Notes: generated by a model from the letters alone, not told the origin. Numbered from the stretch's first letter, positions 7,958-16,770 are shown. The stretch is DNA of 64,000 nt from Leclercia sp. AS011 (GCF_037152535.1 NZ_JBBCMA010000007.1:62001-126000), one strand, 5' to 3'. Program-made: numbers and translations.

Positions 7958-9305
7958 GAAATAACTCCTGTAACTGCGCATAGACACGCTTGTTCATACT
8001 GTTCACCGGCATCTCATCAATAATGCGCCAGTAACGGGGGATCGCCACCGGCTCGAGCCAAGGCCGCAGGGCGCGTCGCCAGGCGAGGATCTGCGCTTTA
8101 CTGCCGCGCTGCTGCCACTGCTGACGCGCGGCGTCGCTCAGCACCAGCAGCACGCCAACGCCCTGCCGTCCGCCGCGATTGACCGCCAGTGCCGCCGCTT
8201 CGCAGATGCCGTCCAGCGCCAGCAGCCGCTGTTCGACCTCGGTCAGGGAGATGCGTTTCTCTTCAATTTTAACCACCCGACCCCGACGGCCAAGAAGGCT
8301 GAACTGGCCGTTATCCTCGAGGTGCAGAATATCGTCGAGCAGCACGCCGTCCGCCTCAACGATCAGCGGCGAGGTGACGCGCAGGGCGTCATTATCGCGG
8401 CTAAAGGTCACGCCGGGGAAGGGCTGCCAGGGGAGCGCATCGGCCTGACGATAGCGCCAGCCGAGGACGCCGGTTTCGCTACTGCCGTAAATTTCATCCG
8501 GCCAGATCCCCAGCCAGCGCTGGGTGTCGCAGGCCGACTCCCACGTCAGCACGCCGCCCGCGGAAATCAGCACGGCGACCGGCGGCGGGGCGAGCTGCGT
8601 ATCAAGCCGTTTGAGGAACGCCGGGCTGCTGATAAACAGGTAACGCTTCGTGCGATCCAGCGCCGCCAGCTGCTCGGCGTAGGCGAGCCTCTCTGCGTGC
8701 AGCGGCAGCCCCAGCGACATCGGCAACACAATGCGAAACGTCAGGCCGTACAGATGCTGCGGTACTACCGAGGAGACGACATGACAGCCGTTCAGCCGTT
8801 CGCCAAAGCGGGCAGCCAACAGCCCGGCCTCCCGGTCGAGCTGGGCGAGGGTCTTGACGATCCGCTCAGGCGCGCCGGTCGAGCCGGAGGTGAACAGCTC
8901 CACCACGCGGGCATCATCAATCGCCGGCAGCGGCGTGAACGTCGGGGCACGGCGCTGGGCAGATCTGACCACCTTCAGGCGGCCACGGACGCTCAGCGTC
9001 CTGTCGCTCAACACCCCGCTGAACAGTTCTTGCTGCTCCTCCAGCTGCGACTCGCGGCTGTGCCCGGGCAGCACCGGGGTTTTGCCCGCATGCAGCGTGG
9101 CCAGCAGGGCGACGATAAACAGATAGCTGTCATCAAAGCAGAGTGCCCAGCGCTCCCCTTCCTGCTGCTGTAAGCTGGCGGTCAGGCTGCTGACGTCGTG
9201 GCGTAACTCCCCGAGCGTCCAGCTGCCATCGCCTGACCAGGCGACAGGGGTGTCGTCCGGGCGAGGGGCGTTCAGCCACTGGCTCAATGGCAGAGGTTTA
9301 TGCAT
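7944..9305 (-). CDS. apeH: Acyl/aryl-AMP ligase, APE cluster
   Basis: A 453-residue member of the AMP-dependent acyl-CoA synthetase/ligase superfamily. The P-loop-like motif TSGSTGAPERIVK is at 139-151 and YGSSETG around residue 275. It is predicted to activate the aromatic starter acid (a hydroxybenzoate-type unit in studied APEs) as an adenylate and load it onto a carrier protein. The gene overlaps apeG by 8 nt and apeI by 14 nt. The superfamily call is certain from the motifs; the starter unit is inferred from related clusters, and no dedicated starter-synthesis gene lies inside the window. Confidence 0.87.
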   Translation of the reverse strand: MHKPLPLSQWLNAPRPDDTPVAWSGDGSWTLGELRHDVSSLTASLQQQEGERWALCFDDSYLFIVALLATLHAGKTPVLPGHSRESQLEEQQELFSGVLSDRTLSVRGRLKVVRSAQRRAPTFTPLPAIDDARVVELFTSGSTGAPERIVKTLAQLDREAGLLAARFGERLNGCHVVSSVVPQHLYGLTFRIVLPMSLGLPLHAERLAYAEQLAALDRTKRYLFISSPAFLKRLDTQLAPPPVAVLISAGGVLTWESACDTQRWLGIWPDEIYGSSETGVLGWRYRQADALPWQPFPGVTFSRDNDALRVTSPLIVEADGVLLDDILHLEDNGQFSLLGRRGRVVKIEEKRISLTEVEQRLLALDGICEAAALAVNRGGRQGVGVLLVLSDAARQQWQQRGSKAQILAWRRALRPWLEPVAIPRYWRIIDEMPVNSMNKRVYAQLQELFHENP

Positions 9306-9876
9306 CTTTTTTAATCATCCGTTGCCGTACCAGCCACTCGCCTGCCATTAAGGTTCCCATCAGGATGTAGGCGATCATGCCGTTCCACAGCGTCCAGAGC
9401 TGCATGTCACCCCGCAGTACGGTGAACAGCGCCACGCTCCCGTTGAAGATGAAAAAGCCGCACCACACTTGGGTGACGATGCGGGTATAGCGCACACCGG
9501 ACGGGGGTAAATTCGGTTCCCGCAGTCGCGCCAGCCGTTCAACCAGCGGCATCGCCGTCCACAGCGAACCACCAAACACGATCAGCATCGCCAGGTTAAC
9601 GATCACCGGATAGAACAGCAGCCAGTGATGCGCTTTCAGCACAACGCTTGCCGCGCACAGGACGATGCCCGCGAGGGCAACGCTCTGCGTCACATAGCGC
9701 ATCGGTCCGGCGAGATGCCGCGCCTGGCGAAAACGGAACAGCAGCAGGATCGCCATCAGCGGCAGCAGCCAGTGCAGGCTGTGGTGCGCCAACCCGAAGC
9801 CAATCAGAAACGGCCATGCGACCAGCATCAGCCCCGTCAACAGGGGGATGGCCGGGAAGGATCGTCCGCCACGCAT
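9298..9876 (-). CDS. apeG: COG4648-type integral membrane protein, APE cluster
   Basis: A 192-residue membrane protein with about six hydrophobic helices, spaced throughout, and short basic loops. It belongs to the COG4648 family, found regularly in aryl polyene clusters, whose biochemical role is not established. It starts 7 nt after the second acyl carrier protein gene and overlaps the ligase gene apeH by 8 nt. Nothing in the sequence identifies a catalytic site. Given the membrane acyltransferase and exporter in the same operon, a part in membrane assembly or handover of the lipidated product is plausible, but this is inference. Confidence 0.8.
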   Translation of the reverse strand: MRGGRSFPAIPLLTGLMLVAWPFLIGFGLAHHSLHWLLPLMAILLLFRFRQARHLAGPMRYVTQSVALAGIVLCAASVVLKAHHWLLFYPVIVNLAMLIVFGGSLWTAMPLVERLARLREPNLPPSGVRYTRIVTQVWCGFFIFNGSVALFTVLRGDMQLWTLWNGMIAYILMGTLMAGEWLVRQRMIKKDA

Positions 9877-9883
9877 GGGGGTC

Positions 9884-10138
9884 TCAGGCTTCGCGCAGAA
9901 GTTTTTCTACCGCATCCACAACGTCCTGAACGGTACGTACCGACTTGAAGGTTTCCGGTTTGATGCGGGCACCGGTTCTCTTCTGCAGGTGAACAACCAT
10001 GTCGACGGCGTCGATGCTGTCCAGCTCCAGATCCTCATACAGGCGCGCCTCGGGGGTGATGGCGTCCGGGGCAACCTCAAACAGGGTGGTCAGGAGAGAG
10101 GTGACTTCCTGATAAACGGATTTGTGTTCTGTAGTCAT
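9884..10138 (-). CDS. apeF: Acyl carrier protein 2, APE cluster
   Basis: An 84-residue acyl carrier protein. The phosphopantetheine attachment motif LELDSIDAVDMV places the modified serine at residue 41. It would hold starter or elongating acyl chains during polyene synthesis. I used the ATG at 10138 (MTTEHKS); an open frame continues upstream, but that extension lies inside the preceding carrier protein gene and is proline-rich junk. Thirteen bases separate it from apeE. Together with apeE it gives two distinct carrier proteins, as is normal for APE clusters. Both need a phosphopantetheinyl transferase, and none is encoded in the window. Confidence 0.92.
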   Translation of the reverse strand: MTTEHKSVYQEVTSLLTTLFEVAPDAITPEARLYEDLELDSIDAVDMVVHLQKRTGARIKPETFKSVRTVQDVVDAVEKLLREA

Positions 10139-10151
10139 GGTTAATTCAATC

Positions 10152-10412
10152 TCAGGCGCGTTGGGCGGTGATGAAGGAGGCCAGGGTGGCAACGGAGTAA
10201 AAATGCTGACGCATCTCTTCGCTTTCGGCAGATAACACCACGCCGTACCGGTTTTTTATCGCCAGTCCAAGCTCAAGGGCATCGATCGAGTCAAGGCCCA
10301 ACCCATCGCCAAACAGGGCGGCATCCGTATCGATATCCTCTGCGGTCAATTCGTCCAGATTAAGGGTAGTAATAATAAGATTTTTAATTTCAAGGTAGAG
10401 CGCTTGCATCAT
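10152..10412 (-). CDS. apeE: Acyl carrier protein 1, APE cluster
   Basis: An 86-residue acyl carrier protein with attachment motif GLGLDSIDALEL; Ser42 is the expected phosphopantetheine site. It differs clearly from the neighbouring apeF product, so the two probably serve different steps (for example starter loading against elongation). The start ATG at 10412 follows a CAGGA ribosome-binding site at 5-nt spacing and lies 23 nt inside the end of the acyltransferase gene apeD, so translation is coupled. The carrier function is firm; the division of labour is inferred. Confidence 0.92.
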   Translation of the reverse strand: MMQALYLEIKNLIITTLNLDELTAEDIDTDAALFGDGLGLDSIDALELGLAIKNRYGVVLSAESEEMRQHFYSVATLASFITAQRA

Positions 10413-11205
10413 TAATTCCTGACAAAGATTGAAGACCGGCTGTTAAGCGATGCTGCAGGTGCCGGTTAAGTTGCCTTGCCGCCAGAGCGGGCTCGTGGAC
10501 GGCTGCATCGTAAAAATCATGAATATTGACCCGCTCACGGACATCGACCGTGAAAAAGGGTTTTTCTGGCGGTATGTCATACCACCGGCTGTGTTTATCA
10601 AGCAGATGCTCGCTGCAGTGGATGAGCACCACCCGCAGATCGCTGGCGCAACGCACGGCAATATTGGCCGCACCGCGTTGCAGCCTGATGGCTTTTCCCG
10701 CCTGGGTGCGCGTGCCTTCCGGGAAGATCAGCAGGGTGTCGCCCTGGGCCAGCCGCTGCTGGCAGGCGCTTAACAGGGTGTCGGCTTCGCTGTTGATCAG
10801 GTAATCCGCCGCGCGGATCGCTCCGCTGAGAAAGGGATTACGCAGCAGGGCGCCTTTCACCAGGCAGTCGGTTTCCGGCATCACCGAGGCGATAAGCACG
10901 TAGTCGATCAGCGTCGGATGGTTCGCCACCACCAGACAGCCGCGCTCCTGGCGCAGCAGGTCAAGGTTGTCAAAGCGGTAATCCAGCACGCCGAGGGCGC
11001 GGGCGACGGTTAAAAAAGCCCGGAAGCTGGCGGCAATACTGCGTCTGGCGAGGCGACGACGACGGGCGCGATCGCGCTGAACCAGGTTCAACAGGTTGAA
11101 CCACACCAGCGACAGCAGCAGGCCGCCCGCGCCAAACAGCACGAAGCATAAGCCGGTCATCACCAGCCGCCAGCCGCGGCTGAGGGCCGCCCGGATACGT
11201 ATCAT
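10390..11205 (-). CDS. apeD: Membrane-bound 1-acylglycerol-3-phosphate-type acyltransferase, APE cluster
   Basis: A 271-residue PlsC-family acyltransferase. An N-terminal hydrophobic anchor (about residues 15-40) is followed by the catalytic NHPTLID motif at 95-101, a variant of NHxxxxD, and the FPEGTR motif at 161-166. It probably transfers a chain from a carrier protein to a lipid acceptor. The start at 11205 forms an ATGA overlap with the stop of apeC; an in-frame ATG 18 nt upstream is possible but would create a 22-nt overlap. The family is certain; donor and acceptor are inferred from the cluster. Confidence 0.86.
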   Translation of the reverse strand: MIRIRAALSRGWRLVMTGLCFVLFGAGGLLLSLVWFNLLNLVQRDRARRRRLARRSIAASFRAFLTVARALGVLDYRFDNLDLLRQERGCLVVANHPTLIDYVLIASVMPETDCLVKGALLRNPFLSGAIRAADYLINSEADTLLSACQQRLAQGDTLLIFPEGTRTQAGKAIRLQRGAANIAVRCASDLRVVLIHCSEHLLDKHSRWYDIPPEKPFFTVDVRERVNIHDFYDAAVHEPALAARQLNRHLQHRLTAGLQSLSGINDASALP

Positions 11206-11924
11206 GCCCGCGTCCACTGCCACAGCAGGCGCTCGCCGGGTACGTCAAACTGCCGTTCGTCACGCAGGTAGTGGCGCAGGAACAGCAGGCTCTGGGGCAG
11301 GGGGAGTTCTTCGATGCAACGGGCGGAGCGGGTTTCGCAGTGCAGGACGTCACCGGCTTCAATGACCAGCGCCAGGGCATAGGGCCAGGTCGGCATCCGG
11401 GCCGGAAGTGCGGCGCGATAAAAATCCGGCAGGGTGCCGTCGAAATCGACCATCAACACCCGTTTATAACCGGCATGCAGCAGGGTCAGCACCTCGCACA
11501 AACCCTGCTGGAAGGTATCCATCCCGGCAGAGAGCGATGACGAGACAATGGGCTGACGCGCGGCAATCGTCAGATTGCCCACCGCAGAGTTATGGACCGA
11601 CATGGCGAAATCGGTAGGGGAAACATCCTGCCCGGTCGCCAGCGCATGCAGGAGACGATAGTTACGCTCCAGCTCGCCATGACGGCTGGTATAGACCACG
11701 GCATCGATGGCATGTTTTCGCACCATCGCCAGACCGCAATCGACCGCCAGCTTACTGCCGGAACTGAGGCGGCGGGCGGTCATCATCGGCAGATCGGACA
11801 GGGTTGCCTGCGGCGCAGCAGGATCGATGGCATGCAAACCCTGTGACCATGCCTGCCAGTGGCTGGCATCACTAAGGCCTGGCGCTCTGGCTTGCCAGTC
11901 GAGAATGTTAAGTGCAAATTTCAT
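11202..11924 (-). CDS. apeC: Half-size beta-ketoacyl synthase-like partner (chain-length factor type), APE cluster
   Basis: A 240-residue protein matching only the N-terminal part of ketosynthases (the PF13723 type). A normal ketosynthase is about 400 residues. Where the catalytic Cys motif would be expected the sequence reads HNSAVG (111-116), and no Cys-His-His triad is present, so it is probably not catalytic. In studied APE systems such a protein pairs with the catalytic ketosynthase ApeO and acts like a chain-length factor. It follows the methyltransferase gene after 47 nt and overlaps apeD by 4 nt. The missing C-terminal half is a family feature, not a local truncation: the frame is intact and followed directly by apeD. 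Confidence 0.82.
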   Translation of the reverse strand: MKFALNILDWQARAPGLSDASHWQAWSQGLHAIDPAAPQATLSDLPMMTARRLSSGSKLAVDCGLAMVRKHAIDAVVYTSRHGELERNYRLLHALATGQDVSPTDFAMSVHNSAVGNLTIAARQPIVSSSLSAGMDTFQQGLCEVLTLLHAGYKRVLMVDFDGTLPDFYRAALPARMPTWPYALALVIEAGDVLHCETRSARCIEELPLPQSLLFLRHYLRDERQFDVPGERLLWQWTRA

Positions 11925-11971
11925 CTGCGCGCGTCCGCGATAAACCCGTTATCCAGTAACGCAGCCGGAGA

Positions 11972-13045
11972 TCAGGTCGCGTTATTGTTTATTTTCTGAC
12001 AAATCAATAAGGTGTGGCCGACCCCGAGATTGTCCTGCCGTTGTTCTACCCGGAAGCCTGCTTTCTCCAGATAGAGGTAAAATTTCTCTACGCTGTAAAA
12101 ACGGCTGTTGCCGTTCGCCATACAGGTGAAATAGAGCGAGGTGGCGTTCAGGCTGAAGGAGGCCGCTTCGAATTTTTGCGCATCCCAGAACGGCTCCAGG
12201 ATGCACAAGCGGGCACCTGGCTTCATTACCTTCGCCACGTTGCTCAGCAGGGCAACAATCTGATCGGGAGAGAAGCAGTCCAGAAACTGGCTCATCCACC
12301 AGATATCAGCGTCATCCGGCAGGGCAGCGTCGCTAAGCATATCGACAGGGTAGAGCTCAATACGATGAGATAATCCTGCTTTTGCGATATTTTCCCGGGC
12401 CAGTGCAATTTGCTGCGGCAGATCGAGCAGCGTCACGGTGACATTTTCATCGTAACGACAGCAGCGTAGCGCCCATTTACCCGTATTTCCGCCGACATCG
12501 TACAATTTTGTCGGCCTGCTTGCGAATATAAGGGGTAGCGCGGCCTCAAATGCGCCATCGGAATAGAAGTGATCGAAAGCAAACCAGCTCCGCTGCGCCT
12601 GTTCGGGGAGGGCGGAGAGCGCCGGATAAATGGTCGGCCACTCGCCAAAGACGGCGAGTCCGGCCGGTTTTTCCGCTTTCAGGGCATCGGCAAGATGAAA
12701 CAGTCCCTGGTAGCAAACATCCTGGGTGAAATCCATGTTGATGCGGGTCATGGTGTCATGCAGCAGATAATGACCAATTTTGGCCAGATAATAGCGCCCC
12801 TCGCTGTGGGTCACTATCCGCCCGCTTAAGCCCATATCCAGCAACACGCCTGCACCATAGTCACTGAGGGTGCTGTTAGCCACGATCTCGTCATGCGTCG
12901 CGCCGCGCGGCCCCTGTGTGTCCAGCCAGGCGAGCACCCCGGTGTTACGCAGACAGAGCGCGGTCTGAAACAGCATCGGGGCAAAGGCGATACGTTGCGC
13001 TTCGGTGATGGCCTCAAGCGCGCTGAGGTTGTCCTTTTCGTACAT
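11972..13045 (-). CDS. apeB: SAM-dependent methyltransferase, first gene of the APE operon
   Basis: A 357-residue methyltransferase of the plant-type O-methyltransferase architecture: an N-terminal dimerisation/helical region (about 1-150) and a C-terminal Rossmann domain with the SAM-binding motif DVGGNTGKWA at 183-192. It probably methylates the aryl head group of the pigment. It is the first APE gene, beginning only 3 nt after the stop codon of yhhT, with a GGGA sequence inside the end of yhhT as its likely ribosome-binding site. No gap for an independent promoter exists between them. The enzyme class is firm; the symbol apeB follows my recollection of the naming in other enterobacterial APE clusters and is less certain. 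Confidence 0.78.
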   Translation of the reverse strand: MYEKDNLSALEAITEAQRIAFAPMLFQTALCLRNTGVLAWLDTQGPRGATHDEIVANSTLSDYGAGVLLDMGLSGRIVTHSEGRYYLAKIGHYLLHDTMTRINMDFTQDVCYQGLFHLADALKAEKPAGLAVFGEWPTIYPALSALPEQAQRSWFAFDHFYSDGAFEAALPLIFASRPTKLYDVGGNTGKWALRCCRYDENVTVTLLDLPQQIALARENIAKAGLSHRIELYPVDMLSDAALPDDADIWWMSQFLDCFSPDQIVALLSNVAKVMKPGARLCILEPFWDAQKFEAASFSLNATSLYFTCMANGNSRFYSVEKFYLYLEKAGFRVEQRQDNLGVGHTLLICQKINNNAT

Positions 13046-13048
13046 GCG

Positions 13049-14122
13049 TTATCCCGGTAAGCGGCTTTTCGGACGGCCCGGGCCGAGCAGGATCGCCAGC
13101 TTGCTACCCCCCTGGGTGGTCTCCATCCAGATCTTACAGACGCTGGTCAGCGGAACGGACAACAACATCCCCACCGGGCCGAGCAGCCAGCCCCAGATCA
13201 GTAACGACAGGAACACCACCATGGTGGACATCCCCAGCCGGTGGCCCATCATTCGGGGCTCAACGATATTGCCCAGCACCATATGGACGATCAGGAACAG
13301 CGCCCCGACCATGGCGCACTCATAGAGGCCATTAAACAGAAACGCCTGGATCATCGGCGGGACGGCGGAGATCACCGCGCCAATATTGGGTACGTAGTTG
13401 AGCAGGAAGGCCAGCACGCCCCACATCAGGGCGAACTGCACCCCCAGCAGCGTCAGCCCCAGCCAGACAATCGCCCCGGTCCACAGGCTTAACAATGTTT
13501 TCAGCGCCAGATAGTGGGAAACACCCTTCAGTGCCCGGTGCAGACCGGCGATGTGGATCTGCGGATTATTGAGGGCAAAACGCATTTTGTAGGGCACGTG
13601 GCGCACTTCAAACAGCATAAAGACCACGGTCATCACCAGCAGCAGGACGCTGGCCATCGCCCCGGAAAGCTGGGTCATCAGCGCGGTGGCAAAGGTCATC
13701 ACCTTTTCCGAGTCCATCCGCTTCAGCATTCGCTCCGGGGAGATATGCAGGTTGAGGAACGGGAACATCTGCTGCAGATCGACGAGTTTGCGCGTCAGCT
13801 CTTTGTTGTATTTCGGCAGCAGGGCGGCAAATTCATTGAGCGAGGCCGCCAGCACCCCAAACAGCGCCGTCAGGCCGATCAGCATCACCACCACCACAAT
13901 GGTGATGGCCAGCGGGCGGCTGAACCCGCGACGCAAAAACCAGGTGACGAGGGGGTTAAGCACGATGGCGAAAAAGAGCGCCAGCAGCAGCTGGACGAGA
14001 ATATCCGCGGCGGCGTGGATACCGGCGAGGATCACCACCAGGCAGGCCAGTTTGAGCAGAATGTGAAGACCGGATTTATCAGGCTGTGTAAGACCCGGCT
14101 TACCGGGTGGCGTGGTTAACAT
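13049..14122 (-). CDS. yhhT: AI-2E family inner membrane permease YhhT
   Basis: A 357-residue membrane protein of the AI-2E transporter (UPF0118/PerM) family with about eight hydrophobic helices and a conserved C-terminal end (LGPGRPKSRLPG) matching E. coli YhhT. Its substrate is not established. I set the start at 14122 (MLTTPPGKPG), preceded by AGAGGAAAC; the open frame runs further upstream but that extension is not protein-like. It is divergent from yhhS. In K-12 acpT follows yhhT; here the APE operon follows 3 nt downstream on the same strand, so both may share a transcript. Confidence 0.9.
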   Translation of the reverse strand: MLTTPPGKPGLTQPDKSGLHILLKLACLVVILAGIHAAADILVQLLLALFFAIVLNPLVTWFLRRGFSRPLAITIVVVVMLIGLTALFGVLAASLNEFAALLPKYNKELTRKLVDLQQMFPFLNLHISPERMLKRMDSEKVMTFATALMTQLSGAMASVLLLVMTVVFMLFEVRHVPYKMRFALNNPQIHIAGLHRALKGVSHYLALKTLLSLWTGAIVWLGLTLLGVQFALMWGVLAFLLNYVPNIGAVISAVPPMIQAFLFNGLYECAMVGALFLIVHMVLGNIVEPRMMGHRLGMSTMVVFLSLLIWGWLLGPVGMLLSVPLTSVCKIWMETTQGGSKLAILLGPGRPKSRLPG

Positions 14123-14264
14123 AGTGTTTCCTCTTATAAGATGCTCATAAGTGTAGTGCGCGCGCAGCGCTTCGGCGGAGGCCGTTAATCTTAAAGTCGC
14201 TGCTGCATTTCGGCCCCTGTCATGGTAATAGTGAAACACTGTTGTAAAAATTCTGGTGAACCTG

Positions 14265-15470
14265 ATGCCCGAACCCGCCGCCGAACCGGCACTGAGTGGA
14301 TTACGCCTCAACCTGCGTATTGTTTCCGTCGTTATTTTCAACTTTGCCAGCTACCTGACCATCGGCCTGCCGCTGGCCGTCCTGCCGGGCTATGTCCATG
14401 ACATCATGGGGTTTAGTGCCTTCTGGGCCGGTCTGGTGATCAGCCTGCAATACTTCGCCACCCTGCTGAGCCGCCCCTATGCCGGGCGCTATGCCGACCT
14501 GTTTGGCCCGAAAAGCATTGTGGTGCTGGGGCTCTGCGGCTGCTTCCTGAGCGGGGTGAGCTATTTCCTCGCCGGGTTAACCAGCGCCTGGCCGATGGTG
14601 AGTCTGGTACTGCTCTGTCTGGGGCGGGTGATCCTCGGGGTCGGGCAGAGCCTCGCCGGAACCGGCTCCACGCTGTGGGGCGTCGGGGTGGTGGGGGCGT
14701 CGCATATCGGGCGGGTGATCTCCTGGAACGGGATTGTCACCTACGGCGCGATGGCGATGGGGGCCCCGCTTGGGGTGCTCTGCTATCGCTACGCTGGCCT
14801 GAACGGGCTGGCGCTCACCATTATGGTGGTAGCGCTGCTGGCGATCCTGTTTGCCCTGCCGCGACCGAAAGTCAAAGCCAGCAAAGGCAAGCCGATGCCG
14901 TTTCGCGCGGTGCTGGGGCGCGTCTGGCCCTACGGCATGGCGCTGGCCCTCGGCTCGGCGGGCTTTGGGGTGATCGCCACCTTCATTACCCTGTTTTACG
15001 CCGATAAAGGCTGGGACGGGGCGGCCTTTGCGTTGACCCTGTTCAGCTGTGCTTTTGTCGGCACGCGGCTGCTGTTCCCGAACGGCATCAACCGGCTGGG
15101 CGGGCTGAACATGGCCATCATCTGCTTCAGCGTGGAGATTATCGGCCTGCTGCTGACCGGCATCGCCGATGCGCCCTGGATGGCGCGGATCGGGGTTTTC
15201 CTTGCGGGGGCGGGCTTCTCGCTGGTGTTCCCGGCGCTGGGGGTGGTGGCAGTCAAAGCGGTGCCGCAGCAGAACCAGGGCGCGGCGCTGGCGACCTACA
15301 CGGTATTTATGGATATGTCGCTCGGGATCACCGGGCCGCTGGCCGGGCTGGTGATGGCGTGGGCCGGGGTGCCGGTTATCTATCTGGCGGCGGCGGGGCT
15401 GGTGGCGGTGGCGTTACTGCTGACGTGGCGGCTAAAAAAAGGGCCTCCAGTGGAGGCCCCTTCGTCGTGA
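14265..15470 (+). CDS. yhhS: Major facilitator superfamily transporter YhhS
   Basis: A 401-residue, twelve-helix MFS permease closely matching E. coli YhhS from its first residues (MPEPAAEPAL) onward. YhhS has been linked to export of small molecules such as arabinose, but the physiological substrate is unclear. The start at 14265 is chosen to match the family; an in-frame ATG lies 9 nt upstream. It is divergent from yhhT and convergent with dcrB, and its last codons contain the GC-rich hairpin that probably terminates both transcripts. Confidence 0.92.
   Translation: MPEPAAEPALSGLRLNLRIVSVVIFNFASYLTIGLPLAVLPGYVHDIMGFSAFWAGLVISLQYFATLLSRPYAGRYADLFGPKSIVVLGLCGCFLSGVSYFLAGLTSAWPMVSLVLLCLGRVILGVGQSLAGTGSTLWGVGVVGASHIGRVISWNGIVTYGAMAMGAPLGVLCYRYAGLNGLALTIMVVALLAILFALPRPKVKASKGKPMPFRAVLGRVWPYGMALALGSAGFGVIATFITLFYADKGWDGAAFALTLFSCAFVGTRLLFPNGINRLGGLNMAIICFSVEIIGLLLTGIADAPWMARIGVFLAGAGFSLVFPALGVVAVKAVPQQNQGAALATYTVFMDMSLGITGPLAGLVMAWAGVPVIYLAAAGLVAVALLLTWRLKKGPPVEAPSS
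15434..15462. terminator. Bidirectional hairpin terminator between yhhS and dcrB
   Basis: An 8-bp perfect stem GGGCCTCC / GGAGGCCC with an AGT loop, preceded by seven A residues on the plus strand, which give a U-run for minus-strand (dcrB) transcripts. It lies inside the last codons of yhhS and 13 nt before the dcrB stop, so it could serve both convergent genes. Confidence 0.75.
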
Positions 15471-15474
15471 TGGC

Positions 15475-16032
15475 TTACTGAATCACGAGGGTATTGATGA
15501 TGTTCTCTGCGGCAGTTTGCGCTTTCTGCTGATCGTCAGCAGGCAGCGTGATCTGCAGGGTCAGCAGTTTGTTGTCCACTTTACCCAGCACCACGGAAGA
15601 GTAAGCGGTCTGGCCTTTGGCAGAGATAATGCTGTCCAGCTGTTGCAGCTTGTGGCCTTTCAGCTCGATGGCTTTGTTGGTCACTACCTGCAGCTGCGGG
15701 TCGCGGCTGCGCTGCTGATCTTCGAGACGTTTCGCCAGCACGCCCAGGTCTTCATTGGTGTCATCACCGACGATCACAATCACCGCTTTTTGCCCGGTGG
15801 CATCGGAATAGACGTGCATGTTGTTGGCCTGGGTACCCAGTTTGCCGCTCTGATCGGTCATATCCGCAGGCAGAGAGAAGCTGAGTTTGCCATCCATCAG
15901 GCTGACCGGTTGACCCGTGGCGTTGCTTTCAGCAGACGCAGCCTGAGCAGGCGTTTTGGTGTCGCTGTTATCACAGGCTGCCAGCCCCATCACCAGCAGG
16001 CCAATCCCGACATATTTAACCAGATTGCGCAT
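15475..16032 (-). CDS. dcrB: Lipoprotein DcrB
   Basis: A 185-residue lipoprotein, nearly identical in plan to E. coli DcrB, which is needed for phage C1 and C6 infection and has been linked to envelope homeostasis. The signal sequence is [20 protein letters not shown] with the lipobox LAAC (Cys20). The mature part is a single domain with the well conserved [10 protein letters not shown] and [15 protein letters not shown] stretches. The start at 16032 is chosen to match the family; the longer open frame upstream has no signal sequence at its start. yhhQ lies upstream on the same strand after 72 nt. Confidence 0.93.
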   Translation of the reverse strand: MRNLVKYVGIGLLVMGLAACDNSDTKTPAQAASAESNATGQPVSLMDGKLSFSLPADMTDQSGKLGTQANNMHVYSDATGQKAVIVIVGDDTNEDLGVLAKRLEDQQRSRDPQLQVVTNKAIELKGHKLQQLDSIISAKGQTAYSSVVLGKVDNKLLTLQITLPADDQQKAQTAAENIINTLVIQ

Positions 16033-16104
16033 TACATTCTTCCTTTCGATAAACGGCCATAACGGCGCATCAATCCATCTTATCACAACTGTTCAGGGGA
16101 ACCC

Positions 16105-16770
16105 TTAACCAGCCTGCAATCCCGGGATTTCAGATTTATCCGCGAATCTTTTCAGCAACATATTCAGCAGCACGCCGTACATCGGCAGGAAGAAGACCAG
16201 GCTGATAAGCACCTTAAAGGCGTAGTCCACGAGCGCAATTTCCATCCAGTGCTGCGCCATGAACGCATCCGGGCTGCGCCAGAAGGCGATGAAGAAAAAG
16301 GCGAGGGTATCGCTGACGTTACCAAACAGCGTGGAGGCGGTTGGGGCCATCCACCAGCGATGGTTCTGCCGCAGGCGGTTAAACACGTGCACGTCGAGGA
16401 TCTGCCCCAGCGCATAGGCCATAAAGCTGGCCGCGGCGATACGGGCGACGAACAGGTTGAAGTGGGTCAGCGCCTCAAAGCCCTGCCAGCTGCCCATATA
16501 GAACAGGGACGAAATCCCGTACGAGACAAACAGCGCCGGAAGCATGACGGCAAAGATAATGCGTCGGGCCAGCGGGGCGCCAAAGATACGGACGGTGAGA
16601 TCGGTCGCCAGGAAGATAAACGGGAAACTGAACGCGCCCCAGGTGGTATGAAAACCAAAAACAGAGATCGGGAGCTGCACCAGGTAGTTACTGGAGGTGA
16701 TCACCAGCAGATGAAAAAGTGAAAGCCAGAACAACGCTTTTACGCGCTGCGATTGAGAGAACTGCGTCAT
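16105..16770 (-). CDS. yhhQ: Queuosine precursor transporter YhhQ
   Basis: A 221-residue inner membrane protein of the VUT/QPTR family with six or more hydrophobic helices. YhhQ imports the 7-deazaguanine precursors preQ0 and preQ1 used to make queuosine in tRNA. The family-typical stretch GAFSFPFIFLATDLTVRIFG (about residues 45-64), rich in small and aromatic residues, is intact. The gene is divergent from tusA across a 168-nt gap, so both tRNA-modification genes share that promoter region. Confidence 0.93.
   Translation of the reverse strand: MTQFSQSQRVKALFWLSLFHLLVITSSNYLVQLPISVFGFHTTWGAFSFPFIFLATDLTVRIFGAPLARRIIFAVMLPALFVSYGISSLFYMGSWQGFEALTHFNLFVARIAAASFMAYALGQILDVHVFNRLRQNHRWWMAPTASTLFGNVSDTLAFFFIAFWRSPDAFMAQHWMEIALVDYAFKVLISLVFFLPMYGVLLNMLLKRFADKSEIPGLQAG

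Noticed and set aside
11202..11924. apeC as a truncated pseudogene of a ketosynthase
   Set aside because: The frame is intact, overlaps apeD by an ATGA junction, and half-size partners are normal in aryl polyene clusters.
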